Both the position numbers and the translations under genes were made by a program. Of a DNA stretch of 57,190 bases, positions 27,118 through 35,880 are shown in pieces. Below the pieces are notes generated by a model. It worked only from the letters and a program-made list of their open reading frames with translations, did no database searches and was not told the origin of the DNA. The stretch is from assembly GCA_025929585.1 (NCBI GenBank), contig JAICPY010000018.1:1-57190 (forward strand). Direction: 5' to 3'. Origin of the DNA: Steroidobacter sp. Its GTDB lineage: Bacteria > Pseudomonadota > Gammaproteobacteria > Steroidobacterales > Steroidobacteraceae. Numbering within the stretch: position 1 is the stretch's first letter; every line of letters begins with the position of its first letter.

Positions 27118-27742
27118 AATCCTGAAGTGGTTGGGTCAAGTCGACTACGAGCCTACTTGGCGGGCGATGCAAGCATTCACGGATAGCAGAGACGCGCAGA
27201 GCGACGATCAGATCTGGTTCCTAGAACATCCTCCCGTCTTCACACTTGGACTGAATGCAGCGCGAGAGCACGTGCTTGCGCCGGGCACTATTCCAGTCGT
27301 GCAGATCGATCGAGGCGGGCAGGTGACGTATCACGGACCTGGACAACTCGTGGTGTACCCTTTGTTGAACGTGAAGCGTCTTGGCTTGGGCGTCAGAGAG
27401 CTGGTGATGGCGCTCGAGAATGCCGTCATACAATGGGTGGCGACTAGGAACGTCGTTGCGGAAGGCCGACGCGACGCGCCCGGAATCTATGTGGAAGGCC
27501 GCAAACTTGCGAGTATCGGTCTGCGCATTCGACGCGGTTGCAGCTATCACGGGCTCGCATTCAACATCGCGATGGACTTGGGGCCGTTCTTACGCATCAA
27601 CCCTTGCGGCTATCAAGGTCTGCAAGTCGTCGATCTCAAATCATTGGGCATCGAAACCGACGTTGCCTCGGTCGCCAAAGGGCTTGCTCCACATTTGCTC
27701 CATGCATTGAATTGTGCGACCGATCCTCGTTGGATCGAGTAG
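27077..27742 (+). CDS. lipB: Octanoyl-[ACP]:protein octanoyltransferase
   Basis: A 221-residue enzyme that moves octanoate from acyl carrier protein to lipoyl domains, the substrate for LipA. The conserved GGQVTYHGPGQLVVYPLL and the active-site Lys in RKLASIGLRIRRG are present, as is the catalytic Cys in NPCGYQG. The ATG at 27077 has no Shine-Dalgarno, because the sequence before and after it is the pyrimidine-rich arm of element D; residues 3-13 (FHHPPSAVPHS) are repeat-encoded and not conserved. A shorter start cannot be excluded. It pairs with lipA, and faces a convergent DUF493 gene. Confidence 0.92.
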   Translation: MSFHHPPSAVPHSPILKWLGQVDYEPTWRAMQAFTDSRDAQSDDQIWFLEHPPVFTLGLNAAREHVLAPGTIPVVQIDRGGQVTYHGPGQLVVYPLLNVKRLGLGVRELVMALENAVIQWVATRNVVAEGRRDAPGIYVEGRKLASIGLRIRRGCSYHGLAFNIAMDLGPFLRINPCGYQGLQVVDLKSLGIETDVASVAKGLAPHLLHALNCATDPRWIE

Positions 27743-27848
27743 AGCGACAAGACGTTCTGGTTCCGAGATGCTGTAGCACGAGTTGGCAGCGGCGGCGTAC
27801 CAGAGGAGACCAGGAGGGCCGACGCGAGCCGAGTGTCGTTCGCGAGAT

Positions 27849-28109
27849 CTACAGCACGATCAACACACGCTCACACGAGGTGAGCTCGCGATAGAGCGCA
27901 TCCAACTGTTCTCGGCTTTGAGCCTGGAACGTGCAGGTGAGACTCAAGTAGTTGCCATCCTTGCTTGGGCGTTCTTCGATATCGCGCGGTTCGATAGTGC
28001 CGGCGTGCTTCTGAACGATGCCAACCACAATGCTACGAAAATCATCGGTCTTGCGGCCCATGACCTTGAGTGGAAACTCGCACGGAAATTCAAACAAGGT
28101 ATCGGACAT
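27849..28109 (-). CDS. DUF493 (YbeD-like) protein
   Basis: An 86-residue DUF493/YbeD protein, a small ACT-like fold, here with FEFPCEFPLKVMGRKTDDF and NYLSLTCTFQAQSREQLDALYREL. In E. coli ybeD lies between dacA and lipB; here the order is kept, with an aminotransferase inserted next to it. Function is not established, although the context suggests lipoate metabolism or regulation. The ATG at 28109 follows GGCAGGAA. A TTG start 7 codons upstream would overlap the aminotransferase stop region. Confidence 0.88.
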   Translation of the reverse strand: MSDTLFEFPCEFPLKVMGRKTDDFRSIVVGIVQKHAGTIEPRDIEERPSKDGNYLSLTCTFQAQSREQLDALYRELTSCERVLIVL

Positions 28110-28133
28110 GTTCCTGCCGTTGAATGACAAAGC

Positions 28134-29012
28134 TCAAGGTTCAAACGATGGCGTATCGGCAAGCTCCGCACGTAGCATCATGAATCGTTGTGCGTTGTTT
28201 CGCCAATAATCACCGGGCTTGCCCGCTCCGATTTTCTCGTCATCGATCGACGTGACAGGCAGAACATCGCGAGTGGCGGCCGCAATCCACACTTCGTCCG
28301 CGGCAAACAATTCCTTCACTGTCACGGGTCGAATTTCGATCGGCATATTCGATCGAGCAAGCTCCAATGCGGCGTCGCGGGTCGTGCCGGGAAGAATGCG
28401 CTGCGAATTCGGGGGAGTAATCAAAACTCCGTCGCGTACGATGAGGACGCTCGTGGAGGAACCTTCCATTACCTCGCCACCACGGACGATGATGGCTTCC
28501 TGAGCACCTGCATCGATCGCGCGTTGTTTCATGAGTACGTTCGCCAGCAGGGCTGTCGCCTTGATGTCGCAGCGGCCCCACCGGAAATCCTCGACGGTGA
28601 TCGCGCTGAGCCCAAGCTCGCGATGCTCCGCCGATAGGACCGGGAGAGGCGATGCCATCGCAAACACGGTGGGTGTTACCGCGGCGGGAAACGCATGGTT
28701 GCGGCCATACTCGGTGCCGCGCGTAACTTGCACATACAGGTACATATCGACGTTGCCATTACGTCGGATCAGCTCCTGCAGCAACGCGAACCATTGCGCA
28801 TGCTGGTGCGGAGAGGGAAGTTGAATCTCGCGCAGGCTGCGAGCGAGACGATCGAAGTGTTCGCGGAAGCGAAACATTCTTCCACCGAACGCCGGCAGCA
28901 CCTCGTACACGCTATCTGCAAACAAGAACCCGCGGTCCAGCGGCGAGATACGGGCCTCGTGCAATGGCAAATACGTCCCGTTCAAATAACAGATGGGTAG
29001 AGGATCTGCCAT
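28134..29012 (-). CDS. dat: D-amino acid aminotransferase
   Basis: A 292-residue class IV PLP aminotransferase. The N-terminal YLNGTYLPLHEARISPLDRGFLFADSVYEV is typical of D-amino acid transaminase, and the Schiff-base Lys lies in DIKATALLANVL. EAIIVRGGEVMEGSSTSVLIV and ILPGTTR bind the cofactor phosphate. It should interconvert D-Ala and D-Glu with their oxo-acids, feeding peptidoglycan precursors, which fits its place downstream of dacA. A branched-chain transaminase or 4-amino-4-deoxychorismate lyase reading is less likely. It starts 18 bases after dacA stops, so the two are probably co-transcribed. Confidence 0.87.
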   Translation of the reverse strand: MADPLPICYLNGTYLPLHEARISPLDRGFLFADSVYEVLPAFGGRMFRFREHFDRLARSLREIQLPSPHQHAQWFALLQELIRRNGNVDMYLYVQVTRGTEYGRNHAFPAAVTPTVFAMASPLPVLSAEHRELGLSAITVEDFRWGRCDIKATALLANVLMKQRAIDAGAQEAIIVRGGEVMEGSSTSVLIVRDGVLITPPNSQRILPGTTRDAALELARSNMPIEIRPVTVKELFAADEVWIAAATRDVLPVTSIDDEKIGAGKPGDYWRNNAQRFMMLRAELADTPSFEP

Positions 29013-29030
29013 GAATGCCTTGCCCGAGCC

Positions 29031-30263
29031 TTACTCCATCCAGAGCATCACGTCATCGAAGAGCTTGCCGAAGAAACCTGCTTCTGGGATTTCTTGTGTC
29101 ACGTGTAACGGATAGGTGCCTAGCGGAGCACCGCCGAGGATCACGCGTAATTTGCCTATCGGCGCAGCTGAGTCGATCGGCGCGATCAATGGCTCTGCGA
29201 CATCTGCCGCTACGCTGAGCGAGCTCTCCTGACCTCGCGGAATGGTGGCGTAAACATCGTGGGGCACGCTCAATGTCGCCTGATCCGACTCACCTTTCCA
29301 TACACGAAGCTGCAACAACGGTTGGTTCGCGGAATACAGTTTGCGAGTCTGATAGAAGCCAAAGCCATAGTTCAACAATGCGGCACTGGCATCCTCGCGC
29401 GCACGCATGCTCGGTGAGCCCATCACGACCGATACGAGGCGCATGTCATCGCGCTTCGCCGATGACACGAGGCAGTAGCCTGCGGATTCGGTGTGACCCG
29501 TCTTCAAGCCATCGACCGTGGGGTCTCGATACAGCAAGCCATTGCGATTGGGCTGGGTGATCTTGTTCCAAGTGAATTCGTGCTGCGAGTACCACTTGTA
29601 GTACTCGGGGTAGTCGCGAATCAAAGCCGCGGCTAACACGCCGATATCGCGAGCCGTCGTGTAATGCTCCGGCGCGGGCATACCCGGTGAATTTTGGAAA
29701 TGCGTGCTCGTCATGCCGAGTTGCTGCGCGTATTGATTCATCAAATCCACGAATACTGGCTCACTACCGGCCACGTGCTCCGCAAGCGCGACCGTTGCGT
29801 CATTGCCGGATTGCACGATCACGCCCTGAAGCAAATCCTCGACACTGACGCGAGATCCAACCTCTACGAACATGCGCGAGCCGTCTTGGCTACGGGCATA
29901 CGGACTGATGTTGACCATGTCGTCCAGCTTGATGCGTCCATCCTTCAGCGCATGGAATACCGCATACGCCGACATGAGCTTCGTGAGGCTCGCAGGTTCA
30001 AGGCGCTCGTTCTCGTTGGCCGCTGCGAGAACTTGGCCGGTCAAATAGTCGATCAGATAATAACCACGGGCCTGAACTTTCGGCGCCGCCGGGATGGGCG
30101 GTGGCTTGATGGTCGAATCGAGCGCAGCCGGACTGACGCCGGCAATGGGGGGCGGAAGCGTCGCAGCTGCGGCTGGATCGCTCGAGGTCGAAGAATCGGA
30201 ACATGCTCCAAGCGAGAACAGGAGAATGCCGAGAGGAAGATAGCGAAGAAGACGTGAAAACAT
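29031..30263 (-). CDS. dacA: Lipoprotein D-alanyl-D-alanine carboxypeptidase (PBP5/6 type)
   Basis: A 410-residue murein DD-carboxypeptidase that trims the terminal D-Ala of pentapeptides. Catalytic motifs are SLTK (92-95), SGN (152-154) and KTG (254-256). The C-terminal PBP5 domain ends in an amphipathic helix (FFGKLFDDVMLWME), the usual inner-membrane anchor. Unusually, the signal peptide is a lipoprotein one: MFSRLLRYLPLGILLFSLGAC, with Cys21 in an LGAC lipobox, followed by a Ser/Ala/Pro-rich linker of about 45 residues. The enzyme may be anchored at both ends. It lies downstream of rlpA in the rod/murein cluster. Confidence 0.93.
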   Translation of the reverse strand: MFSRLLRYLPLGILLFSLGACSDSSTSSDPAAAATLPPPIAGVSPAALDSTIKPPPIPAAPKVQARGYYLIDYLTGQVLAAANENERLEPASLTKLMSAYAVFHALKDGRIKLDDMVNISPYARSQDGSRMFVEVGSRVSVEDLLQGVIVQSGNDATVALAEHVAGSEPVFVDLMNQYAQQLGMTSTHFQNSPGMPAPEHYTTARDIGVLAAALIRDYPEYYKWYSQHEFTWNKITQPNRNGLLYRDPTVDGLKTGHTESAGYCLVSSAKRDDMRLVSVVMGSPSMRAREDASAALLNYGFGFYQTRKLYSANQPLLQLRVWKGESDQATLSVPHDVYATIPRGQESSLSVAADVAEPLIAPIDSAAPIGKLRVILGGAPLGTYPLHVTQEIPEAGFFGKLFDDVMLWME

Positions 30264-30344
30264 GGTGCGTCGATCAACTATAGGTAAAGGCGCGCCGATT
30301 CTAACGGCACAACTGCGCGGCGGAAAACAAAGCCTTGAGGATTC

Positions 30345-31163
30345 CTAGTCGGCGGCGAGCCGCGCGTCCGGGATTCCAAGCGACTTCAGTCGCTGCACGA
30401 TCCGGTCGAACTCCCTGACGTTCGGAATCGGACCGATGCGCACGCGATATAGCGCACGTCCATCGACTTGATCTTGGCGTACGAATCCTTTTTCGACGCC
30501 CTCCAAGCGTAATCGTTCCAGCAGGTCGGCCGCATTGCGTTCAGTGCTGAAGGCACCGGCCTGCACGAAGATCGCAGAGCCTGCGGCAGGTGCGGCAGGT
30601 GTTGCAAGGGATGTCAGCGCCCGCACTTCAACGAATGCGGTGCCATCACGCAAAATATCCAATTTCGATGCTGCCGTGTAGGACAGATCGATAATGCGGC
30701 CATCCTTGAACGGCCCGCGATCGTTCACTCGCACGACGATGCTTTTGCCGTTCTTCAGGTTCGTCACTTGGACGTAGGTCGGCAGCGGCAACGTTTTGTG
30801 CGCCGCTGTCATCGCGTACATATCGTAGCGCTCGCCGTTGGACGTCGACGCTTCGTGAAAGCCTGGACCATACCAAGACGCAATGCCGCGCTCCACATAA
30901 CCGGCGGCATCGGCCATCACGAAGTAGCGTTTGCCCAGTACATCGTAGAAGGCAGGATTGCCTCGGGCCGAGCGAGGCTCCTGACGCGGAATGGCATCAG
31001 GGATCTTTTCGACTTCTTCTGGAAGCGGAGCTGGACTCGAGGAGGGTGAGGACGGCTGCCGAGCGGGCGGCGCATGCACACATGCACTAAGCAGAGCACT
31101 CAGTACAATCGCGCCCCAAAGGTTTGGCGAGATCACCAGCGTCGTAGCGTTACTTGCCGGCAT
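30345..31163 (-). CDS. rlpA: RlpA, SPOR-domain lytic transglycosylase lipoprotein
   Basis: A 272-residue lipoprotein (lipobox LSAC at Cys28) with a double-psi beta-barrel catalytic domain (about 95-180) and a C-terminal SPOR domain (about 195-270). The GIASWYGPGFHEASTSNGERYDM block and the catalytic His (TAAHKTLP) and Asp (VNDRGPF) of RlpA transglycosylases are conserved. SPOR would bring it to denuded glycan at the septum. In Pseudomonas RlpA cleaves naked glycan strands and helps daughter-cell separation. Its ATG lies inside the end of mltB, overlapping by 14 bases, so translation is coupled. Confidence 0.93.
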   Translation of the reverse strand: MPASNATTLVISPNLWGAIVLSALLSACVHAPPARQPSSPSSSPAPLPEEVEKIPDAIPRQEPRSARGNPAFYDVLGKRYFVMADAAGYVERGIASWYGPGFHEASTSNGERYDMYAMTAAHKTLPLPTYVQVTNLKNGKSIVVRVNDRGPFKDGRIIDLSYTAASKLDILRDGTAFVEVRALTSLATPAAPAAGSAIFVQAGAFSTERNAADLLERLRLEGVEKGFVRQDQVDGRALYRVRIGPIPNVREFDRIVQRLKSLGIPDARLAAD

Positions 31164-32127
31164 CGCGCATGAAGCCTTGGATGGCGAGACCCAGATCGTT
31201 CACTGCCATCGCATACATCGTGCTGCGGTTGTAGCGAGTGATCACATAGAAGTTGTTGAAGCCGACGCGGTACTCCGGCCCCTTTTTCCCTTGCGCGACG
31301 ATCAGCATGGCGGGCGCATCGTCCGGCAGTGAGGTTTCGAAGGTCACACCCTTGTCCCGCAGCGATTGCACGGTTTCGTTCAACGCTATTTTGGAAACAT
31401 CGAAGGCGCTGATATCGTCGTTCTCGAGCTGTGCATTCGCGAGAATAGGCTGTTCATCCTGCCAGCCATATCCGCGCAGATAATTTGCAACCGAACCGAC
31501 TACATCATCCCAGCTGTTCCAAAGGTCGCGCTTGCCGTCGGCATCCGCATCGACGGCATACTTTCGATAACTGGACGCGATAAATTGCGGTGCTCCCATC
31601 GCGCCTGCGTACGAACCCAAAGCGGCGGTAGTGTCGACCGATTCTTCGCGGGAGAGCAGCAGGAACTGGACGAGCTCGCCCCTGAAGAATGCCGAGCGGG
31701 GCGGATAGTCGAACGCAAGCGTAGCCAACGCGTCGATCACACGATAGCGACCTGTAATACGACCGAACGAAGTTTCGACCCCGAGAATTCCAACCACCGC
31801 CGCCGACAAGCGCGAATCATCGATCTTCTCGAGCCTTTCATGATGAACCGTCCAAAAATCGGCGCCCTGTTGGATACGCGTTTCCGTCAGGAAGCGCTCG
31901 CGGTATTCATGCCAGGGAACGACACGCTCGGCAGGGCGGCTGATCGCATCCAAAATCGGTTGTTTGGTCTCGGCCTGTTTGAGCAATGCTTCGACGTTCG
32001 GACGCGAGAAGCCATGCGTGCGGGTCATTTCATCGACGAACGAACGCACTTCGGGCCGAGCCACGTCGAGTGCGAATGCGGGAAGGGTGAGGCAGCTTGC
32101 CAATAGCGCGAGATATAGTCTCAACAC
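31150..32127 (-). CDS. mltB: Lytic murein transglycosylase B
   Basis: A 325-residue lytic transglycosylase of family GH103. Catalytic Glu118 sits in GILGVETSFGRITGRY, and AMGAPQFIASSYRKYAVDADADGKRDLW matches the family. The start is GTG. The signal peptide is ambiguous: LASC at residues 9-12 resembles a lipobox, but with only 11 residues before Cys12 it is very short; ordinary cleavage after PAFA (about residue 19) is equally possible. Position between rodA and rlpA is the conserved murein cluster order. Confidence 0.93.
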   Translation of the reverse strand: MLRLYLALLASCLTLPAFALDVARPEVRSFVDEMTRTHGFSRPNVEALLKQAETKQPILDAISRPAERVVPWHEYRERFLTETRIQQGADFWTVHHERLEKIDDSRLSAAVVGILGVETSFGRITGRYRVIDALATLAFDYPPRSAFFRGELVQFLLLSREESVDTTAALGSYAGAMGAPQFIASSYRKYAVDADADGKRDLWNSWDDVVGSVANYLRGYGWQDEQPILANAQLENDDISAFDVSKIALNETVQSLRDKGVTFETSLPDDAPAMLIVAQGKKGPEYRVGFNNFYVITRYNRSTMYAMAVNDLGLAIQGFMRDAGK

Positions 32128-32170
32128 GAACTCTCTGTAACGGGTGGGTCGGCGATTGCCGATGCTGTGA

Positions 32171-33310
32171 TCAGCGGCTCACGAGCTTACGTTTCGCACA
32201 CAGCGACATGAGAATACCGAAACCTGCCATGAGGGTCACCATTGCCGTGCCTCCGTAGCTGACGAAAGGCAGTGGCACGCCTACGACGGGCAGCAATCCG
32301 GTCACCATCCCGGTGTTGACGAACACATACACGCAGAACGTGAGGCTGAGGCTCCCGGCCGCAAGACGAGCGAACGTATCCTGTGCCGTTGCCGCCATAT
32401 ATAGAGCTCGGCCGATGACGAACATGTAGAGAACGATCACGGTGATCAAACCGATCAAGCCCCATTCCTCGCCGATGACGGCGAAGATGAAGTCGGTCGA
32501 GCGTTCGGGCAGAAACTCGAGCTGCGCCTGGCTGCCATTCAAGTAGCCTTTGCCGAACACGCCACCTGAGCCGATGGCGATCTGCGACTGGATGATGTGG
32601 TAGCCCGAGCCCAGCGGATCGCTCTGCGGATCGAGGAAAGTCAGCACTCGCTGCTTCTGATAGTCATGCAAAAGAAATTGCCAGGCTACGAGGGCAGTCG
32701 GTACCAGCAATGCGATGACTGCAACGATATAGCGCATCTGCAAGCCCGCGAGCAGCAACACCATCGCACCTGAAGATGCGACTAATAACGAGGTTCCGAG
32801 GTCCGGTTGCTCCGCGATCAACAAAGTGGGTACACCGATCGCGAGGAACAGTACGAGGAGCGAAAGCGGGCTGGGCGGCAAAGGCCGCTCGTGCAGATAC
32901 CACGCACAGGCCAACGGTACGGCCAGCTTCATCATCTCCGAGGGTTGAAACCGTACGAAGCCCAAGTCGAGCCAGCGCTGCGCACCCATGGCAATATCGC
33001 CCGTGATCATGACCAACACCAGCAAGATCAGGCCAAGCAAAAAGGCCCAAGGTGTTGCTGCTCGAATCAAGCGTGGGGGCACTTGCGCGAGCAGGATCAT
33101 CGCAATCAGGCCCAATCCAAAACGCATCAATTGAGCCTCGAGAAAACCGAAGCTTCGACCGGAAGCGCTGAAAACGATGATGGTGCCCACGGCGCCGACG
33201 AGGCACAGCCCAACGAACAGCGGCCCATCCAAATGCAGCGCCAGCAGCAAGCGCGTTCCACCTGTGAGCGTGCGCTGTGCGCGCGAAGCATCTAGACCCT
33301 CGTAGCTCAT
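32171..33310 (-). CDS. rodA: Rod-shape SEDS glycosyltransferase RodA
   Basis: A 379-residue polytopic SEDS protein that polymerises lipid II during elongation, paired with PBP2. About ten membrane segments are visible. The conserved LDLGFVRFQPSEMMKLA, EQPDLGTSLL, GQ-like loop (GSQAQLEFLPERSTDFIFAVIGEEWG) and PFVSYGGTAMV are all present. The ATG overlaps the mrdA stop by 4 bases (ATGA), so translation is coupled. It sits in mreC-mreD-mrdA-rodA-mltB-rlpA-dacA order. Confidence 0.95.
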   Translation of the reverse strand: MSYEGLDASRAQRTLTGGTRLLLALHLDGPLFVGLCLVGAVGTIIVFSASGRSFGFLEAQLMRFGLGLIAMILLAQVPPRLIRAATPWAFLLGLILLVLVMITGDIAMGAQRWLDLGFVRFQPSEMMKLAVPLACAWYLHERPLPPSPLSLLVLFLAIGVPTLLIAEQPDLGTSLLVASSGAMVLLLAGLQMRYIVAVIALLVPTALVAWQFLLHDYQKQRVLTFLDPQSDPLGSGYHIIQSQIAIGSGGVFGKGYLNGSQAQLEFLPERSTDFIFAVIGEEWGLIGLITVIVLYMFVIGRALYMAATAQDTFARLAAGSLSLTFCVYVFVNTGMVTGLLPVVGVPLPFVSYGGTAMVTLMAGFGILMSLCAKRKLVSR

Positions 33311-35259
33311 TCGGTGTTTCCTGGCGAGGGGAGGGCGGGCACAGGTTTGCGTTTCGCATCCTGCTCAGCCAATTGCTCGGGTGTGAGTAGATACACATCC
33401 AAAACTCGTCGCGCGATCGGTGCTGCGAATCCTGAGCCGCCCGCAGGCGCATTCTCCACGATGACCGCGACGGCGAGCTTCGGCGCATCCACGGGTGCAA
33501 AGGCGACGAACAGCGCGTGGTCTCGCAAGTGCTCGGCAAGCTCGCTGGCTTTTCGCATACGCTCGTTTGCCGCTACGGTGAAGACTTGAGCTGTGCCGCT
33601 CTTGCCCGCCATTTTGTACAGCGTGCCAGCGGCCGCGGCTCGAGCGCTGCCGTACGACGCATTGGCTACGTCGTACATTCCACCGACCGCGTATTCCCAT
33701 GCGCCTGGATCTTTGGTCTTTGCATCGGGTAATGGTGCCGGCGGAATTTCGCGAGTCTCTCCCGTCGCCGCGTCCCGAATCGCGCGAACCAGCCGAGGCT
33801 TGAAGCGCTTCCCACGAGCGGCGAGCGTCGCCGTCGCGTGAGCCAATTGGAGCGGCGTTGCGGTCATATAGCCCTGTCCGATGCCGACACTGACCGTATC
33901 GCCAGGAAACCACATCTTCGCTTCGGGACGCTTGAACGCCGTGCGTTTCCATTCGGTTGATGGCAGTAGTCCGTCGCGTTCGCCGCTGATGTCGATGCCG
34001 GTAGCTTTGCCCAATCCGAACTGCGCCAAGTAATCGTGGATCCGATCGATGCCCATCAAGTTGGCGATGTCATAGAAGTAGACATCGCAGGAGGTCGCGA
34101 GGGCCTTGCGCATATCCACGCTGCCGTGTCCGCCTGGCTTCCAGTCGCGCCAAGGCCGCCGCACGCCAGGCATACGATACTGACCACGGCAAAAACGCGT
34201 CTCATGTGGTCCCACGATCCCGTACTCTAGCGCTGCCAACGCCATCAGCGGTTTCACGGTCGAGCCGGGCGGATAAACGCCACGCAGAGCCCGGTCGTAC
34301 ATCGGCCGTCTTGGGTCTTCCGTAAGCGCCAGATATTCCGGACGTGTCAGTCCGCGCGCGAATAGATTCGGATCGAATCCAGGCGTACTGACGAAGGCGA
34401 TGACATCGCCATTGTTGGGGTCGATCGCCACGACCGACGCGCGCTGACCACGCAATGCTTCCTCGGCAGCTCGCTGCACGCGCTGATCGATCGTGAGATA
34501 TAGGTCGTTCCCTGCAAGCGGTTCCTGGCGCTCGAGCGTGGCGGTTTCGGTGCCGATGCGTTCGACACTGCGCCCTTGAGCATTGACGAGCAATTGTTGA
34601 TAGCCGGTGCGACCGTGCAGCTGATCTTCATACGCGCGCTCGACGCCGCTTTTGCCTGTGAGCGTCGTGCCTGCATATTCATCGAGGTTCAACCGCTTCT
34701 TATCGTCCTCGCTGATCGCTCCTACATAGCCGATCGCGTGTACGCCCGTGTCGGCCAGTGGATAGTAACGAGTGAGACGCGGTCGAATCTCGACGCCGGG
34801 AAATTGATGGCGGCGGGCTGCGAAGATTGCGAGCTCCTCTTCGGTGAGCTGCAACTTCACCGGAACCGCATCGAAACTGCGCCGGCTGCGAATGTCCTTC
34901 TTGAGCTCCACGATGTCTGCAGTCGCGACCAAGCCGAGTTGCGACAAGCCTGCGAGCGTTGCATCGATGTCTTCGACTTGTTCGCGCGTCAACTCCAGCT
35001 GATAGGAAGGCGCATTCGTGGCGAGCGGCAGACCGTTGCGGTCCAGAATCAATCCGCGGTTAGGCGGGATCGGTTCGATCTTGATTCGATTGCCTTGCGA
35101 TAACTCGACGAAGTAGTCGTACTGAACGACTTGCAGCCACACCAGCCGAATGATCACCGCTCCGAGTGCCACCACCATGAGGATAGCCGCCACGATAGCG
35201 CGCTGTTCGAACAGCCGCTGTTCAGTATGGTGGTCCTTGATGCGTGAGGAGGAAGACAT
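33307..35259 (-). CDS. mrdA: Penicillin-binding protein 2
   Basis: A 650-residue class B transpeptidase that crosslinks elongation murein with RodA. One N-terminal membrane span (AIVAAILMVVALGAVIIRLVWL) is followed by the pedestal/dimerisation domain (about 60-240) and the transpeptidase domain. Motifs: STVK with the acylated Ser near residue 335, SCD in ATSCDVYFYD, and KSG in GKSGTAQV. The ATG 35259 is chosen since GAGGAGGAAG lies before it; the longer frame adds 18 residues with no support. beta-Lactams such as mecillinam would target it. Confidence 0.95.
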   Translation of the reverse strand: MSSSSRIKDHHTEQRLFEQRAIVAAILMVVALGAVIIRLVWLQVVQYDYFVELSQGNRIKIEPIPPNRGLILDRNGLPLATNAPSYQLELTREQVEDIDATLAGLSQLGLVATADIVELKKDIRSRRSFDAVPVKLQLTEEELAIFAARRHQFPGVEIRPRLTRYYPLADTGVHAIGYVGAISEDDKKRLNLDEYAGTTLTGKSGVERAYEDQLHGRTGYQQLLVNAQGRSVERIGTETATLERQEPLAGNDLYLTIDQRVQRAAEEALRGQRASVVAIDPNNGDVIAFVSTPGFDPNLFARGLTRPEYLALTEDPRRPMYDRALRGVYPPGSTVKPLMALAALEYGIVGPHETRFCRGQYRMPGVRRPWRDWKPGGHGSVDMRKALATSCDVYFYDIANLMGIDRIHDYLAQFGLGKATGIDISGERDGLLPSTEWKRTAFKRPEAKMWFPGDTVSVGIGQGYMTATPLQLAHATATLAARGKRFKPRLVRAIRDAATGETREIPPAPLPDAKTKDPGAWEYAVGGMYDVANASYGSARAAAAGTLYKMAGKSGTAQVFTVAANERMRKASELAEHLRDHALFVAFAPVDAPKLAVAVIVENAPAGGSGFAAPIARRVLDVYLLTPEQLAEQDAKRKPVPALPSPGNTE

Positions 35260-35313
35260 GTGAAGGAATGAATTGATCGTCGCTGTAGACGCGCCAGGCG
35301 CATCAAGCAGCAA

Positions 35314-35796
35314 TCATCGACGCCTGCGATTCAAAGTATCCAATACGGCGACGAGCACCGGCCAAAGCAGCGCGCTCGTAAATACCGGCAGCCATCGCAT
35401 CCACGAAGTGATTGCCGGACCGATGATGCCATCGATCCAGAAAACCAAGAATTCGTACAGTGCGAGCAGCATGAAGACCGTCAACGTTTGATGCCAGATG
35501 GGGAAGATCCGCATCCGCAGCTGAAACTTGTGCGTAAGGAATGCAACCAGCAAGAAGGCAATCGCATGTTGACCCAGTATTGGCCCGGCCAACAGATCGA
35601 CTGCCAGACCGCACAACCAAGCAAACGTCAGACCGGCAAGACGAGGTGCGCTCAAAGACCAATAGATCACGAGCAGCAGCAGCAGCTCAGGCCTGGCCGG
35701 TTCGATCGCATCGGGCAACTGCACGATGGCGAAGATCAGCGCGAGTGCCACGCTGATCGTGACTCTCAATGAGCCGATACGTCCGTCGCTCACCAT
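35314..35796 (-). CDS. mreD: Rod-shape determining protein MreD
   Basis: A 160-residue hydrophobic protein with about five membrane segments, fitting MreD of the elongasome. ELLLLLVIYWSLSAPRLAGLTFAWLCGLAVDLL contains the family's acidic and aromatic signature in the second and third spans (the conserved Asp in AVDLLAG). It starts 84 bases after mreC and 54 before mrdA. MreD links MreC to RodA/PBP2. Identification rests on hydropathy, position and the AVDLLAGPILGQHA block. Confidence 0.9.
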   Translation of the reverse strand: MVSDGRIGSLRVTISVALALIFAIVQLPDAIEPARPELLLLLVIYWSLSAPRLAGLTFAWLCGLAVDLLAGPILGQHAIAFLLVAFLTHKFQLRMRIFPIWHQTLTVFMLLALYEFLVFWIDGIIGPAITSWMRWLPVFTSALLWPVLVAVLDTLNRRRR

Positions 35797-35880
35797 GACC
35801 TTGGCTCCTGAGCGTGCGGGTCCGTCGTTGCGGCCCTCGCGGTCGTAGCGATCCGTTCAACATGCAGATCGGGCTCGTAT

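Noticed and set aside
31366-32106. Plus-strand open frame (246 codons) opposite mltB
   Set aside because: Antisense to a confident mltB; the translated product shows no domain or plausible signal.
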